From Lachnospiraceae bacterium (GTDB taxonomy: Bacteria; Bacillota; Clostridia; Lachnospirales; Lachnospiraceae), in contig JAGAQJ010000058.1 in the NCBI GenBank assembly GCA_017622845.1, forward strand, positions 37,652 through 101,651: a DNA stretch of 64,000 bases, given 5' to 3'. Shown in pieces: positions 17,400-27,081 of the stretch. Every line of letters begins with the position of its first letter. Positions within the stretch are counted from its first letter, which is position 1. A program made the position numbers and the translations under genes. Below the pieces are notes generated by a model. The model was not told the DNA's origin, ran no database searches, and was given only the letters and a program-made list of their open reading frames with translations.

Positions 17400-19101
17400 A
17401 TGATGGAACAGGATGAAGAAAAGATATTGAGCCGTAAGCGGCTTGAAAAGTGGATAAAGATATTTTTAATATTCTTAGCGTTTATGTGGCTGTGTACAAT
17501 CATATCAAGAAGCATCTATGTGTCGAAGCTGCCGCAGGTAAAGACAGAGCTGCCGCTAAAGAGATACATAGAGCACATTGTGGAGGCTGACGGAATTGTG
17601 ACGGCGGGCGGAGAAGTAGCCGTAAACACACTGTCAGGACTGCGCATTGAAAAGATTAATGTACAGCAGGGTGATGCGGTTAAGTCAGGAGATGTGCTCT
17701 TTACAATTGATACAGAAGATTTGAAAAGTATCATAGCAGCAAAAGAGACAGAACTTACCAAACTGCAGCTCCAACTGGCAGATGCGGAATTTAATCAAAT
17801 ATTAGGCGCGCAGAAGAAGGAAATTGCACTTCTGTGGGCACAGGAGGATTATGATAATGCAGACAAGGAGACAGCGTTGGCGGTACAGAGAGCGCAGGAG
17901 GCGCTCAGTAAGGCACAAGGTGAGCTGCAGAAGCATCTGGGTTTCGGCACCGCATACCTCTGATGAAGACAGGGAGAACGCATGGAATCGGTACAACACA
18001 TGGAAGAAGCAAGGCTATGAATTGCAGGATACAATAGCGGAAAAGGAAAGAACGATAGCAGAGCTTGCGGAAAAATTAAGCAGTGCGATAAATCATAAAA
18101 CAGGAGATGCCGTTGAAGACAGCAGTATGGAAAGCAGCAATACAGAGAACAACGGTGATGAGGAAAATACTGACACAAATCCGGATATTAGAGAGCAGCT
18201 TGAAAAGGAAAAGGAGGAATTAGTACAACTGCAGTCAAAGTTGGCAGAGCTTGAGAGAAATCCGGTAGCACAGCCGAACTATTCCGCAGAGGAAATGGCG
18301 TATGATGCATGGCAGTCGGAAAAAGCTTCCCTTGAGGAGGCAGTACAGTCAGCAAGGCAGGCGCTTGAGGACGCCAGACTTGCAAGAGAGAATACCCTCA
18401 GACAAAAGATGCGCGATATTGCATCTGCCCAAACCTTGAGCAATGCAGATTCCGGCATATCAGTATATGAACTTGAAATTGCAGATTTGCAGACTGAACT
18501 TGCAAAATTATATGATATTCTACAGAAAAAAGGCAGTATTACAGCAGAAAATGATGGATTTATTTCAAATATACAGATTGATGTTGGCGGAAGAACGACA
18601 GACAGCGCATCAATGCTTTTGGCGGATTTATCGACTGGAGGACAGTTTAAGTTCAGTATCAGCAAAGAACAGGCGAAGTATATTCATCTGAATGATAGTA
18701 TTGAATTAAAACTGAACGGAGAGCAAAGTATGGAAGTAACAGCAGACTATTTCACGGAAAATAATACCGGCGGATATGATATGATATGCAGACTTCTGGC
18801 AGAAACCGGACAGCCGGGAATCAGCGGAAGGATACGTAAGTCCGTGCAGGGTGAGCAGCATAGCCTGACTGTTCCTGTGGAAGCAGTGTATGAGGAGTCA
18901 GGAACGTTCTATATCTACATATTAAATGAAAAAGCAGGAATCCTTGGAAATGAGTACTATGCGGAAAAGATAAAGGTGCAGATAGCAGACAGAAACGACA
19001 AATATGCGGCGGTAAGTGAAGGAACCATCAGTGAAGATACACAGGTAATTATTTTTTCATCAGAGGAATTAAAGCAAGGTGCAAATATTAAAATTGAATA
19101 A
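17400..19101 (+). pseudogene. HlyD-type membrane fusion protein, interrupted by a +1 frameshift
   Basis: Two overlapping frames encode one protein of about 566 residues. The first (17400-17963) has an N-terminal membrane anchor, a biotinyl-lipoyl-like hairpin half (GLRIEKINVQQGDAVKSGDV) and the start of a coiled coil, then stops after HLGFGTAYL. The second continues from about 17945 in the +1 frame with APHTSDEDREN, a long coiled coil, the other half of the lipoyl domain (ITAENDGFISNIQIDVGG) and a beta-barrel domain to 19101. The break is not in a homopolymer. Either the gene is broken or a base is miscalled. Such adaptors normally pair with an ABC exporter, and none is adjacent. Confidence 0.75.
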
Positions 19102-19191
19102 AAAAATTGCCATTTTCAGACAAAAACATTATACTGGTAATCGTAATATGATAATACAGTAAGAACAGTTCGGTAATGGAGATGAAAGCAA

Positions 19192-20025
19192 ATGAAAATA
19201 ATAGAGAAACAAACCTTTGATGAGGAACGCGCCCTCTATGGCAGCAAAGAAGTAATTTTAAATGATTGCTCCTTTGACGGTCCGGCGGATGGTGAGAGCG
19301 CTGTAAAAGAAGCATCAGATATTCAGGCAAACAGATGTTTCTTTAACTTGCGTTACCCGTTTTGGCATGTACATGGACTTGGCATTCAGGATTCTGAGAT
19401 GACCGGGCAGTGCCGTGCTGCACTTTGGTATTCGGATAACATCAAAATAACAGGGACAAAGCTGCATGGCATCAAGGCGCTTAGGGAGTGCAGCAACGTC
19501 GTGATTCAGAATTGCGATATCGCATCGCCGGAGTTTGGCTGGTCTGTCAATAATATAAAAATGGACGATTCGACAGCCGTTAGCGAATATTTTATGATGC
19601 GTTCCGAGAACCTTATGTTTCAGAATGTCACCTTCAAGGGAAAGTACTCGTTTCAGTATATCAAAAATGCATTATTTGAAAACTGCAATTTCGACACCAA
19701 AGATGCTTTCTGGCATGGTAAAGATGTCACTGTGAGAAACAGTATCGTTAAGGGAGAATACCTTGCATGGTACTCAGACGGGCTTACGTTGGAAAATTGC
19801 AAGATTATCGGTACACAGCCATTATGCTACTGCAAAAATCTGAGACTAATCAACTGTGAAATGATTGACACCGATCTTTGCTTTGAAAAATCAGAAGTCG
19901 AGGCAAATATCACAACGCCTGTGGTGAGTATCAAGAATCCGCTGTCCGGTACAATCACAGTTCCCTCAGTCGGGGAAATTATCATGGATGATGCAAATGC
20001 AAAGGGTGAGATTAAATTCAGGTAA
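19192..20025 (+). CDS. DUF3737 family right-handed beta-helix protein
   Basis: A 277-residue protein of the DUF3737 family. It consists of regularly spaced short strands with turn motifs such as FWHVHGLGIQDS, LWYSDNIKIT, LRECSNVVIQNC and AFWHGKDVTVRNS, the pattern of a parallel beta-helix. There is no signal peptide. AGATGAAAGCAA precedes the ATG, a poor ribosome binding site. It lies 90 bases after the membrane fusion gene and ends at a strong terminator, so it may be the last gene of that operon. The biochemical function of the family is unknown. Confidence 0.85.
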   Translation: MKIIEKQTFDEERALYGSKEVILNDCSFDGPADGESAVKEASDIQANRCFFNLRYPFWHVHGLGIQDSEMTGQCRAALWYSDNIKITGTKLHGIKALRECSNVVIQNCDIASPEFGWSVNNIKMDDSTAVSEYFMMRSENLMFQNVTFKGKYSFQYIKNALFENCNFDTKDAFWHGKDVTVRNSIVKGEYLAWYSDGLTLENCKIIGTQPLCYCKNLRLINCEMIDTDLCFEKSEVEANITTPVVSIKNPLSGTITVPSVGEIIMDDANAKGEIKFR

Positions 20026-20048
20026 TCATGTCCATAGCAATAAATGTT

Positions 20049-20084
20049 AAAAGGTATTGTCTGCGTTTTCAGCCAATACCTTTT
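20049..20084 (+). terminator. intrinsic terminator after the DUF3737 gene
   Basis: AAAAGGTATTG and CAATACCTTTT form a perfect 11-bp stem with a 14-base loop and a T run; it lies between convergent genes and may work in both directions. Confidence 0.88.
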
Positions 20085-20133
20085 GGCGATATGCTTCTCA
20101 TATCATAGATTTTAAGGTTTGAATTGAGGATTG

Positions 20134-21160
20134 TCATGACTTCGGTTTTGGCAGTCTTACCTGAATATATGTGATAATCCTTTTTTCAAAAGGGACCAAT
20201 GTTTTATGGGCTAATAACAGCAGGAGAAACGTATATATATAAGTTGCTAATGGTGTCGGAAACGTGACACTTAATCCCAAAATGCTTGCAGTAACCGGAA
20301 CGAATGTTTTGATTAAAAACTCGCTACCGCATAAATACAAGGTTTCCCTTCCGAGAGTATTAAACAACTTAACATTTTGGCAAATATATGAAACAATAAA
20401 CACAACCAAAATGACGATGCATGGCTTTATGACAGGGAGGTAGAAATCCAAGAAAGGTATACTTGACAAATTATGTAACAAATCATTTCCAAAGAATAAT
20501 GCTATTGTGTAAAAGATACTATACCCCCCCGAGTATAAGCACGCTGCGTGAAAAGAATCCTTTATGGGAAAGCAGAAGGTCTATTTTTTCAAATAGCAAA
20601 TATCCCAGTGCATAATAAATCAGATAATACATGGCACTATCTACATTAAATATCCCCATTGGATCACCATTAAAATAAGTTTCAGCAATTGTGTAGAAAA
20701 ATAAACTGACACCTAAAATCAATATTTTATATTTCATTTTTTTAATTAATGTAAACACTATGCTTACAACAAACAAGCAGGTTAAAAACCACAGACTGCC
20801 TGCGAAAAATTGAAGTCTTATTGCACCTTGGACTGCTGAGAGCAGATACTCCTTTACAGTATCCTGTGCTGCATTGGTATTGATGGTATGGACAATGATA
20901 ACTGCGATTGCAAATACGACATATGGAATGAAAATATTTTTAATCTTTTTATATAAGCTTACAAGAATGCCATCTTGATTCAAGGCTTCTGTACAACCTG
21001 ATATAAAAAAGAATAATGGTACGTGAAAAGCAAACACAAAATAATGCCCCCACCCTGCCGCATCTGCAAAATGACCCAGATAAATTGCAAATATGCCAAA
21101 AAATTTTGCAACATCAAGCCATTGTACCCTTTTTACTGAATTTGATGATTTTTCCATCAT
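20134..21160 (-). pseudogene. acyltransferase 3 family membrane protein, frameshifted in a G7 tract
   Basis: The N-terminal part (21160-20519) has the family opening QWLDVAKFFGIFAIYLGH and several membrane helices, and stops after LILGGV. The rest (to 20134) continues in another frame. On the minus strand the break lies in a run of seven G (plus-strand C at 20524-20530). With six G the frame runs through as LGGYSIFYTIALFFGNDLL into the downstream half, giving one protein of about 340 residues, the normal length. So it is off in this sequence, either by slippage (phase variation), mutation or a base-calling error. Such enzymes O-acetylate cell-surface carbohydrates. Confidence 0.8.
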
Positions 21161-21286
21161 TTTAAAGTATACCTCCTCTAAAAAGTTTAAAATTATGTAT
21201 GAGCAAACGTAAGATTGAACAGTTACGAAGTCTGCTATGAGTAGTATACATCAATACAATATGGTTTACAATTATAAAATCCGTTA

Positions 21287-21315
21287 TTGACATTTTAGCA
21301 AAGTATGATTATACT
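21287..21315 (+). promoter_or_regulatory. consensus sigma-A promoter of a small transcription unit
   Basis: TTGACA, a 17-base spacer and TATACT. The transcript would start near 21322, cover the 24-codon frame at 21383 and end at the terminator at 21491-21519, about 195 bases in all. Confidence 0.8.
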
Positions 21316-21382
21316 ATTAGCAAAACAAAGAGCACGAACTTTGTATGGCAGCGGGAAACCACGATTCGATAAGGAGGACAAC

Positions 21383-21457
21383 ATGCAGTACAGTATCAGA
21401 ATGAACTTAAATTTAATAACTGATAAACAAGGTGTATTTGTCCCCGGAAATCGTTAA
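21383..21457 (+). CDS. 24-residue small ORF with strong ribosome binding site
   Basis: ATG at 21383 preceded by AAGGAGG at 21371-21377, stop TAA at 21455. The peptide opens MQYSIRMNL and ends GVFVPGNR. It has its own consensus promoter and intrinsic terminator and stands between a frameshifted acyltransferase gene and rtcB. It has no signal peptide or membrane helix. It may be a small protein, a leader peptide of an RNA regulator, or the leftover start of a deleted gene. I recognise no family. Confidence 0.5.
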   Translation: MQYSIRMNLNLITDKQGVFVPGNR

Positions 21458-21490
21458 GGGTATCTTATATATTTATTATATTTTCCGGAT

Positions 21491-21519
21491 AAAAACACCT
21501 TATGTTGAGGTGTTTTTTT
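21491..21519 (+). terminator. intrinsic terminator of the small unit
   Basis: AAAAACACCT and AGGTGTTTTT form a 10-bp stem with a 7-base loop and end in seven T. Confidence 0.9.
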
Positions 21520-21661
21520 GTTGTAAAAATATTCACTCATGAACAAGATGTTTGCTTAATCCGGCATTATATGAATGAGAATGGATATGCATCATGAAAT
21601 GGCTGTTGCGGCAAAAAAACATTTTCAAAAGAATGCTTTAATAGTAAAAGGAAGGATTTTT

Positions 21662-22789
21662 ATGCTTACAATATACGGAAAATATACAAACGCAGTTGTT
21701 TATACGATTGACAATGAGCAGTATGCCATTGATGATTATGCACGCAGCCAGCTCCAGATGATTTGCAATCACCCAAGTGCGGAAGGAAGTAAGATACGTG
21801 TTATGCCGGATGTTCACCCCGGAAAGGTTGGTACGATTGGTCTGACGATGACAGTCGGAAGCTCGCTGATGCCCAATCTGGTTGGAGTAGATATTGGCTG
21901 CGGCATGACACTTGCAAAAATTAAATCCAAAAATATTGAGTGCCAGAAGCTTGACACGGTGATTCGTGAACATGTGCCTGTCGGCGGAAAAGTCAGAAAG
22001 ACGGCGCATAAGCTCAGCGATGCGGCAGAGCTTCACCAGTTACGGTGCTATAAAGCAATTGATACAGCAAAAGCAGAGTTAAGCATCGGAACGCTTGGCG
22101 GAGGAAATCATTTTATTGAGGTTGACAAGGACGAGGAAGGACTCTATCTCGTCATTCATTCCGGCAGCAGGCATCTTGGAATCGAGGTTACAGAGTATTA
22201 TCTGAAAGAGGGACAGAAAATGTCCCAGATGAAAAAGCAGGGATATGCTTCGTATGATTTGACCTGTCTGGAGGGAACTCTGTTAGAGGATTATTTACAT
22301 GACTTAAGCATCGTACAGGAGTTTGCAAGGCTGAACAGGGAAGCCATGATTGACGAAATTGTTCGCGGTATGAAATGGCGGATTGCGGACAGCTATACCT
22401 GCATACATAACTATATCGACTTTTCTCAGACAGTACCCATTTTAAGAAAGGGCGCAATCAGTGCCAGGGAAGGGGAAAAGGTTATCATTCCCATCAATAT
22501 GCGTGACGGCATTATTCTGGGCACAGGACTTGGAAATGATGACTGGAATTGTTCCGCGCCTCACGGTTCAGGACGTATTTACAGGCGCTCCGAAGTAAAA
22601 GAACATCATACGGTTTCTGAATTTAAAAAGGAAATGAAAGGTATTTATTCCGTCTGCATTAATCAGGATACGCTGGACGAATCACCGTTTGCCTACAGGA
22701 GACTTGAGGATATCGCCGATGCTGTCAGGGAAACAGTAGCGGTGGAGCGCATTATAAAGCCTGTCTATAACTTCAAGGCAGGTGGGTGA
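21662..22789 (+). CDS. rtcB: RtcB family RNA-splicing ligase
   Basis: A GTP- and Mn-dependent ligase joining 2',3'-cyclic phosphate or 3'-phosphate to 5'-OH RNA ends. Signatures are MPDVHPGKVGTIG, GVDIGCGM, GTLGGGNHFIEVD and HSGSRHLG, all with metal or GTP-contact residues. The start is the ATG at 21662 with AAAGGAAGG upstream, giving 375 residues, the shorter RtcB form. The protein ends YNFKAGG. The last two Gly and the TGA stop come from the junction with MITE-like element C, and related proteins end at or near YNFKA. No RtcA or RtcR is adjacent. Confidence 0.92.
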   Translation: MLTIYGKYTNAVVYTIDNEQYAIDDYARSQLQMICNHPSAEGSKIRVMPDVHPGKVGTIGLTMTVGSSLMPNLVGVDIGCGMTLAKIKSKNIECQKLDTVIREHVPVGGKVRKTAHKLSDAAELHQLRCYKAIDTAKAELSIGTLGGGNHFIEVDKDEEGLYLVIHSGSRHLGIEVTEYYLKEGQKMSQMKKQGYASYDLTCLEGTLLEDYLHDLSIVQEFARLNREAMIDEIVRGMKWRIADSYTCIHNYIDFSQTVPILRKGAISAREGEKVIIPINMRDGIILGTGLGNDDWNCSAPHGSGRIYRRSEVKEHHTVSEFKKEMKGIYSVCINQDTLDESPFAYRRLEDIADAVRETVAVERIIKPVYNFKAGG

Positions 22790-22891
22790 GGCAGTTTATC
22801 CCGGATTTTAATCAGGACTGCCTCCCTTCTGTGTACTGACAACTGTTCCGTTTTCGTCCGGATAAGAATGTATAAAAGGCTGAACTGTTAC
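22786..22891. mobile_element. MITE-like element C (106 bp, shortened)
   Basis: Right end GGCTGAACTGTTAC and a degenerate left end GTGAGGCAGTTTATCC, flanked by GCAGGTGG (22778-22785) and GCAGGCGG (22892-22899), 7 of 8 matching. The interior shares GTGTACTGACAACTGTT and TCGTCCGGATAAGAATG with elements A and B but lacks the middle. Its first bases provide the TGA stop codon of rtcB. Confidence 0.75.
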
Positions 22892-22983
22892 GCAGGCGGA
22901 ACAAAGTAATAGACATCTGTTTTCGGATAAGGTAAAATAAATAAAAAAGGGCACAGCTTTGTTTAGGAATGGAGGCAGATGAT

Positions 22984-23604
22984 ATGATAATAACAATCAG
23001 CCGCAAAACAGGAAGCGGCGGACATACCATAGGAAAGCTTTTGGCGGAGAAGCTCGGATATGACTTTTATGATAAAGAAATCGTGGCGGCGGCAGCAAAG
23101 GAAATGGGAATTGACGAGAAGCTCATAATGGAAAACGGCGAAAATATGTCTGAGCAGGATTACATCGATATGAAAAGCGGATTCATACCTTATTTTAAAA
23201 AGGCGGAAGTGCCCTATGAGGAAATCAGGGAAGCACAGGATAAAGTAATCCACAGCATCGCCGAACAAGGCAACTGCGTTATTGTGGGACGCGGTGCAGA
23301 TGATATCTTAAGAGAACGGGATGATGTTTTCAGCATATTTATCCATGCAGGTATGGAGTATCGCATAGAAAGAGTCCGGCGTCATGAAGGAAAAACCAGT
23401 CAGGAGGAACGGATTCGGAAAGAGCTGGAACGAAAGGACCGCTCAAGAGCAATGTATTACAGATATTTCACGCAGAAGGAATGGGGTAAGGCAGAAAATT
23501 ATTTCCTTTGCCTTGATGCAGGCATTTTTACAAAGACACAATGTACCGACCTGATTATACAGGCAGTTGGGATGAAGAAACGCTGCTGTTCAGACAAGAC
23601 GTAG
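22984..23604 (+). CDS. cytidylate kinase-like family protein
   Basis: A 206-residue P-loop protein of the cytidylate kinase-like family. MIITISRKTGSGGHTIGKLL carries the nucleotide-binding loop at residues 6-14, followed by the CVIVGRGAD segment, RVRRHEG (LID-like) and RKELERKDRSRAMYY. The start is the ATG at 22984 with GGAGG 8 bases upstream. This group differs from true Cmk and its substrate is unknown; a nucleoside or small-molecule kinase role is family inference. It lies just after MITE-like element C, so its native promoter may have been displaced. Confidence 0.85.
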   Translation: MIITISRKTGSGGHTIGKLLAEKLGYDFYDKEIVAAAAKEMGIDEKLIMENGENMSEQDYIDMKSGFIPYFKKAEVPYEEIREAQDKVIHSIAEQGNCVIVGRGADDILRERDDVFSIFIHAGMEYRIERVRRHEGKTSQEERIRKELERKDRSRAMYYRYFTQKEWGKAENYFLCLDAGIFTKTQCTDLIIQAVGMKKRCCSDKT

Positions 23605-23690
23605 CATTTACTGCTGATTATGACTTTGCAAGCCGCGTGAGAAAACATATGATAAGCAATAAAGTAAGTAATAGTAAAGTAATAAAAGGC

Positions 23691-23719
23691 TTGCAATATA
23701 AATATGATTGCGCTAAAAT
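23691..23719 (+). promoter_or_regulatory. candidate sigma-A promoter of leuS
   Basis: TTGCAA, 17 bases, TAAAAT. An inverted repeat (TTGCAAGCC near 23627 with GGCTTGCAA near 23688) flanks the region. The leader is too short for a T-box. Confidence 0.5.
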
Positions 23720-23780
23720 ATTCCAATAAAAATGAATTAAATGAATGGAAAATATATGAGGTGGAAAAGGAGTAAGAGAA

Positions 23781-26195
23781 ATGAACAAAGAATATTCTCC
23801 AAAGGACATTGAGAAAAAATGGCAGGACATCTGGGACAAGGAGGAAGCTTTTAAAGTAGGCGTCGACAAGTCAAAGCCAAAGTATTATGCATTAGTTGAG
23901 TTTCCTTATCCTTCCGGACAGGGACTCCATGTAGGTCATCCAAGACCATACACCGCTATGGATATTGTATCAAGAAAGCGCAGAATGCAGGGGTATAACG
24001 TACTTTTCCCGATGGGCTGGGATGCATTCGGACTTCCGACAGAGAATTATGCCATCAAGAATAAAATTCATCCTAAGATTGTCACAAAGAACAATGTGGC
24101 TCATTTCAAAGAGCAGCTCAAGTCACTTGGATACTCCTTTGACTGGTCGAGAGAGATTAACACGACAGATGAAAATTATTATAAATGGACCCAGTGGATT
24201 TTTTTACAGCTGTTTAAGAAGGGACTTGCTTATAAGACCGAGATGCCGATTAACTTCTGTACCTCATGCAAAGTAGGACTTGCAAATGAGGAAGTTGTAA
24301 ACGGCGTCTGTGAACGCTGCGGTTCTGAGGTTATCAGAAAGATGCAGTCTCAGTGGATGCTTAAAATTACGGAATATGCGGACAAGCTCATTGACGGACT
24401 GGATGAGGTAGATTATATCGAGAAGGTTAAAGTATCACAGAAGAATTGGATTGGCCGCTCTGAAGGTGCAGAAGTGAATTTTAAGCTGAAGGATAAGGAC
24501 GAGACACTTACGATTTATACAACAAGACCGGATACGCTGTTTGGTGCGACATATATGGTTATCTCTCCGGAGCACCCTTTAATTGAAAAGTATAAAGCAG
24601 ATATTGAGAATTATGATGAGATTGTTGCTTACCGTGAGCAGGCTTCCAAGAAATCAGACTTTGAGCGTACAGAGCTTGCAAAGGATAAGACTGGTGCATG
24701 CCTGAAAGGTATCATGGCAGTCAATCCGGTCAATAACAAGGAAATCCCTGTATGGGTATCTGATTATGTATTGATGTCATATGGTACGGGTGCGATTATG
24801 GCAGTTCCGGCACACGACACAAGAGACTGGGACTTTGCAAAGAAGTTTGGACTTCCGATTATTGAGGTTGTTGCAGGCGGAGACGTTCAGAATGAGGCGT
24901 TTACAGATGTTGCCACAGGAAAATTGTGCAATTCGGACTTCTTAAACGGAATGGAAGTAAAGGATGCAAAGGCAGCAATCATTCAGTGGTTAGAGGAGAA
25001 GAACATCGGACACAAGAAAGTAAACTATAAGCTCCGTGACTGGGTATTTTCACGCCAGCGTTATTGGGGGGAGCCGATTCCTATTGTGAAGTGTCCTTGC
25101 TGCGGATATGTTCCGCTAGATGAAAGCGAGCTTCCGTTAAAGCTTCCTGAAGTAGAAAGCTATATGCCTACAGATACAGGAGAATCACCGCTTGCTGCAA
25201 TGCGCGACTGGGTTGAGACGACATGCCCGAAGTGCGGCGGCAAGGCAGAGCGTGAGACGGACACAATGCCGCAGTGGGCAGGCTCGTCATGGTATTTCTT
25301 AAGATACATTGACCCTGACAATCAGGAAATGTTTGCAGGCAAAGAGGCGCTGGAGTACTGGATGCCGGTAGACTGGTATAACGGCGGTATGGAGCATACA
25401 ACCCTGCATCTGCTTTACTCAAGATTCTGGCATAAGTTCCTGTATGACCAGAATTTAGTGCCTTGCAGTGAACCATACATGAAACGTACCTCACATGGTA
25501 TGATTCTTGGTGAGAACGGCGAGAAGATGTCAAAATCAAGAGGAAATGTAGTCAATCCCGATGATGTAGTCAATGAGTTTGGCGCGGATACACTTAGAAC
25601 CTACGAAATGTTCATTGGCGCATTTGACTTAAGCGCTGCATGGAGCATGGAGGGTGTTAAGGGCTGCAGACGTTTCCTTGAGAGAGTATGGAAGCTTCAG
25701 GATATGCTTGTTGAAGGTGATGAATATCGTCCGGAGATGGAAACCAGGATACATCAGACAATCAAGAAGGTTTCCAATGACTTCGAGGGATTGAAGTTCA
25801 ATACAGCAATTGCGGCAATGATGGCGCTTGTAAATGATTTCTATAAGGCAAACAGCATTACAAAGGGCGAGTATGCAACCTTGCTGCTCCTGCTCAATCC
25901 GGTAGCGCCTCATATGACAGAGGAGCTTTGGGAGATGTACTTTGGAAACGGAAGGGCTTATCAGCAGAAATGGCCGGAGTATGATGAGGCGAAGACGGTT
26001 GAATCTACAGTAGAAATCGCAGTGCAGATTAACGGCAAGGTAAAGGCTACCCTAAAGGTAGAACTTGACGAAGAGGAGTCCTCTGTAAAGGAGAAAGCAC
26101 ATGCAATTCCTGCTATTGCAGAACTGATGGCAGGCAAGAATGTAGTCAAGGAAATTTACGTAAAAGGAAGAATCCTGAATATCGTAGTAAAATAA
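23781..26195 (+). CDS. leuS: leucyl-tRNA synthetase
   Basis: Class I synthetase charging tRNA-Leu, 804 residues, the usual bacterial length. The HIGH motif reads HVGH near residue 50, the CP1 editing domain lies at about 220-410 ([27 protein letters not shown]), zinc-ligand cysteines include CTSCKVG and CPCCGY, KMSKS is near residue 582, and the anticodon-binding domain includes [13 protein letters not shown]. The ATG is preceded by AAAGGAG. Unlike many clostridial leuS genes it has no T-box leader here. A gene for a LeuRS-like protein follows 91 bases downstream. Confidence 0.98.
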   Translation: MNKEYSPKDIEKKWQDIWDKEEAFKVGVDKSKPKYYALVEFPYPSGQGLHVGHPRPYTAMDIVSRKRRMQGYNVLFPMGWDAFGLPTENYAIKNKIHPKIVTKNNVAHFKEQLKSLGYSFDWSREINTTDENYYKWTQWIFLQLFKKGLAYKTEMPINFCTSCKVGLANEEVVNGVCERCGSEVIRKMQSQWMLKITEYADKLIDGLDEVDYIEKVKVSQKNWIGRSEGAEVNFKLKDKDETLTIYTTRPDTLFGATYMVISPEHPLIEKYKADIENYDEIVAYREQASKKSDFERTELAKDKTGACLKGIMAVNPVNNKEIPVWVSDYVLMSYGTGAIMAVPAHDTRDWDFAKKFGLPIIEVVAGGDVQNEAFTDVATGKLCNSDFLNGMEVKDAKAAIIQWLEEKNIGHKKVNYKLRDWVFSRQRYWGEPIPIVKCPCCGYVPLDESELPLKLPEVESYMPTDTGESPLAAMRDWVETTCPKCGGKAERETDTMPQWAGSSWYFLRYIDPDNQEMFAGKEALEYWMPVDWYNGGMEHTTLHLLYSRFWHKFLYDQNLVPCSEPYMKRTSHGMILGENGEKMSKSRGNVVNPDDVVNEFGADTLRTYEMFIGAFDLSAAWSMEGVKGCRRFLERVWKLQDMLVEGDEYRPEMETRIHQTIKKVSNDFEGLKFNTAIAAMMALVNDFYKANSITKGEYATLLLLLNPVAPHMTEELWEMYFGNGRAYQQKWPEYDEAKTVESTVEIAVQINGKVKATLKVELDEEESSVKEKAHAIPAIAELMAGKNVVKEIYVKGRILNIVVK

Positions 26196-26206
26196 GTATC
26201 ACAGGG

Positions 26207-26251
26207 AAAGTGTGTATGAACAGCAGCAGGCATATGATTCATACACACTTT
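26207..26251 (+). terminator. 14-bp inverted repeat between leuS and the LeuRS-like gene
   Basis: AAAGTGTGTATGAA and its exact complement with a 17-base loop. The tail is AT-rich rather than a pure T run, so it may allow partial read-through. Confidence 0.55.
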
Positions 26252-26286
26252 ATAATTAACCTGAATAAAAGATTGGAATGTGAGCA

Positions 26287-27081
26287 ATGGTCAATGACAT
26301 ATTAACGCCAATGAACCATAGAGAAATTGAATACAATGCAAAAAGGCTGTCGGGTGTGAATATTCCTGACAGCTTTATATGCGGCATCGGCTCAGGAAGC
26401 CGACCGCAAGATGATGCACAACTGATGCAGAAATGCACTGAAGGCAGAAAGGAACTGCTTGCATGGCTTGAACAGACTGGAAAACGCGTATTTGATGCGG
26501 AGCTTGTCATGGATTATGGGACAGACTGCCTGCGGTTATATCTGCTTTTTGAAAGTACGCCAAAGGAACAGGATGCGCCATATTATGAGAGCTGGCAGGA
26601 GGGTGCGCTGGAGGGGCTTTACAAATTCCTTGGCAGATACAGGAGGCTGATTCTTGCTGCAGATGAGTGGAATAAAAGAGGTAATTATCATGCCGGCATG
26701 CTTTCGGCACAAAGCATTGCCCGTATGAAGGATGCGCTGGAGCAGGCAGATACTAAGATAAACAAATGCATCAGCCGCGGAAATACCATGCCAAACCGGC
26801 ATAACATTGTGTCGGCGCTTATGGAGCTTTTGAATATCTTCCAAAAAGAACTTAAAATCGGTGAAATTGTGACAGCGCTTCATAGCCATGCGATAGAGAC
26901 AGCGGTTCCTCATAATGGAACAGTGCAGCAGTCTCCTGAGACGATGCAAAGCGTCAACCGAAATCCGCAGGTGACGGAGCTTAGTCAAAATCTTATCATT
27001 TTAACAGCGCCTTATGCACCGGACTTGTCAAAAGTATTGTGGGAGTTTTGCATAAGGTCGAATTATTACCAATATGTGTAA
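26287..27081 (+). CDS. LeuRS-like protein lacking the catalytic core, 3' end altered by MITE B
   Basis: A 264-residue protein related only to the back end of LeuRS. VMDYGTDCLRLYLLFEST corresponds to the post-KMSKS segment of leuS ([17 protein letters not shown]), GLYKFLGRYRRL to [10 protein letters not shown], and LTAPYAPDLSKVLWEF to the anticodon-domain [15 protein letters not shown]. There is no HIGH or KMSKS motif, so it cannot aminoacylate. The start ATG at 26287 has a weak ribosome binding site. The last codons and the TAA stop coincide with the left end of MITE-like element B, so the original C-terminus is lost. A tRNA-binding or regulatory remnant of a leuS duplication is possible. Confidence 0.7.
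   Translation: MVNDILTPMNHREIEYNAKRLSGVNIPDSFICGIGSGSRPQDDAQLMQKCTEGRKELLAWLEQTGKRVFDAELVMDYGTDCLRLYLLFESTPKEQDAPYYESWQEGALEGLYKFLGRYRRLILAADEWNKRGNYHAGMLSAQSIARMKDALEQADTKINKCISRGNTMPNRHNIVSALMELLNIFQKELKIGEIVTALHSHAIETAVPHNGTVQQSPETMQSVNRNPQVTELSQNLIILTAPYAPDLSKVLWEFCIRSNYYQYV

Noticed and set aside
17824-17940. Independent start for the second half of the membrane fusion protein
   Set aside because: The residues before about 17945 in that frame are Arg-rich out-of-frame translation of the first half, with no ribosome binding site at the ATG.
23605-23780. T-box riboswitch expected before leuS
   Set aside because: The 176-base leader has no T-box sequence (GGTGGnACCGCG-like), no specifier stem and no terminator; only a promoter and an inverted repeat are visible.
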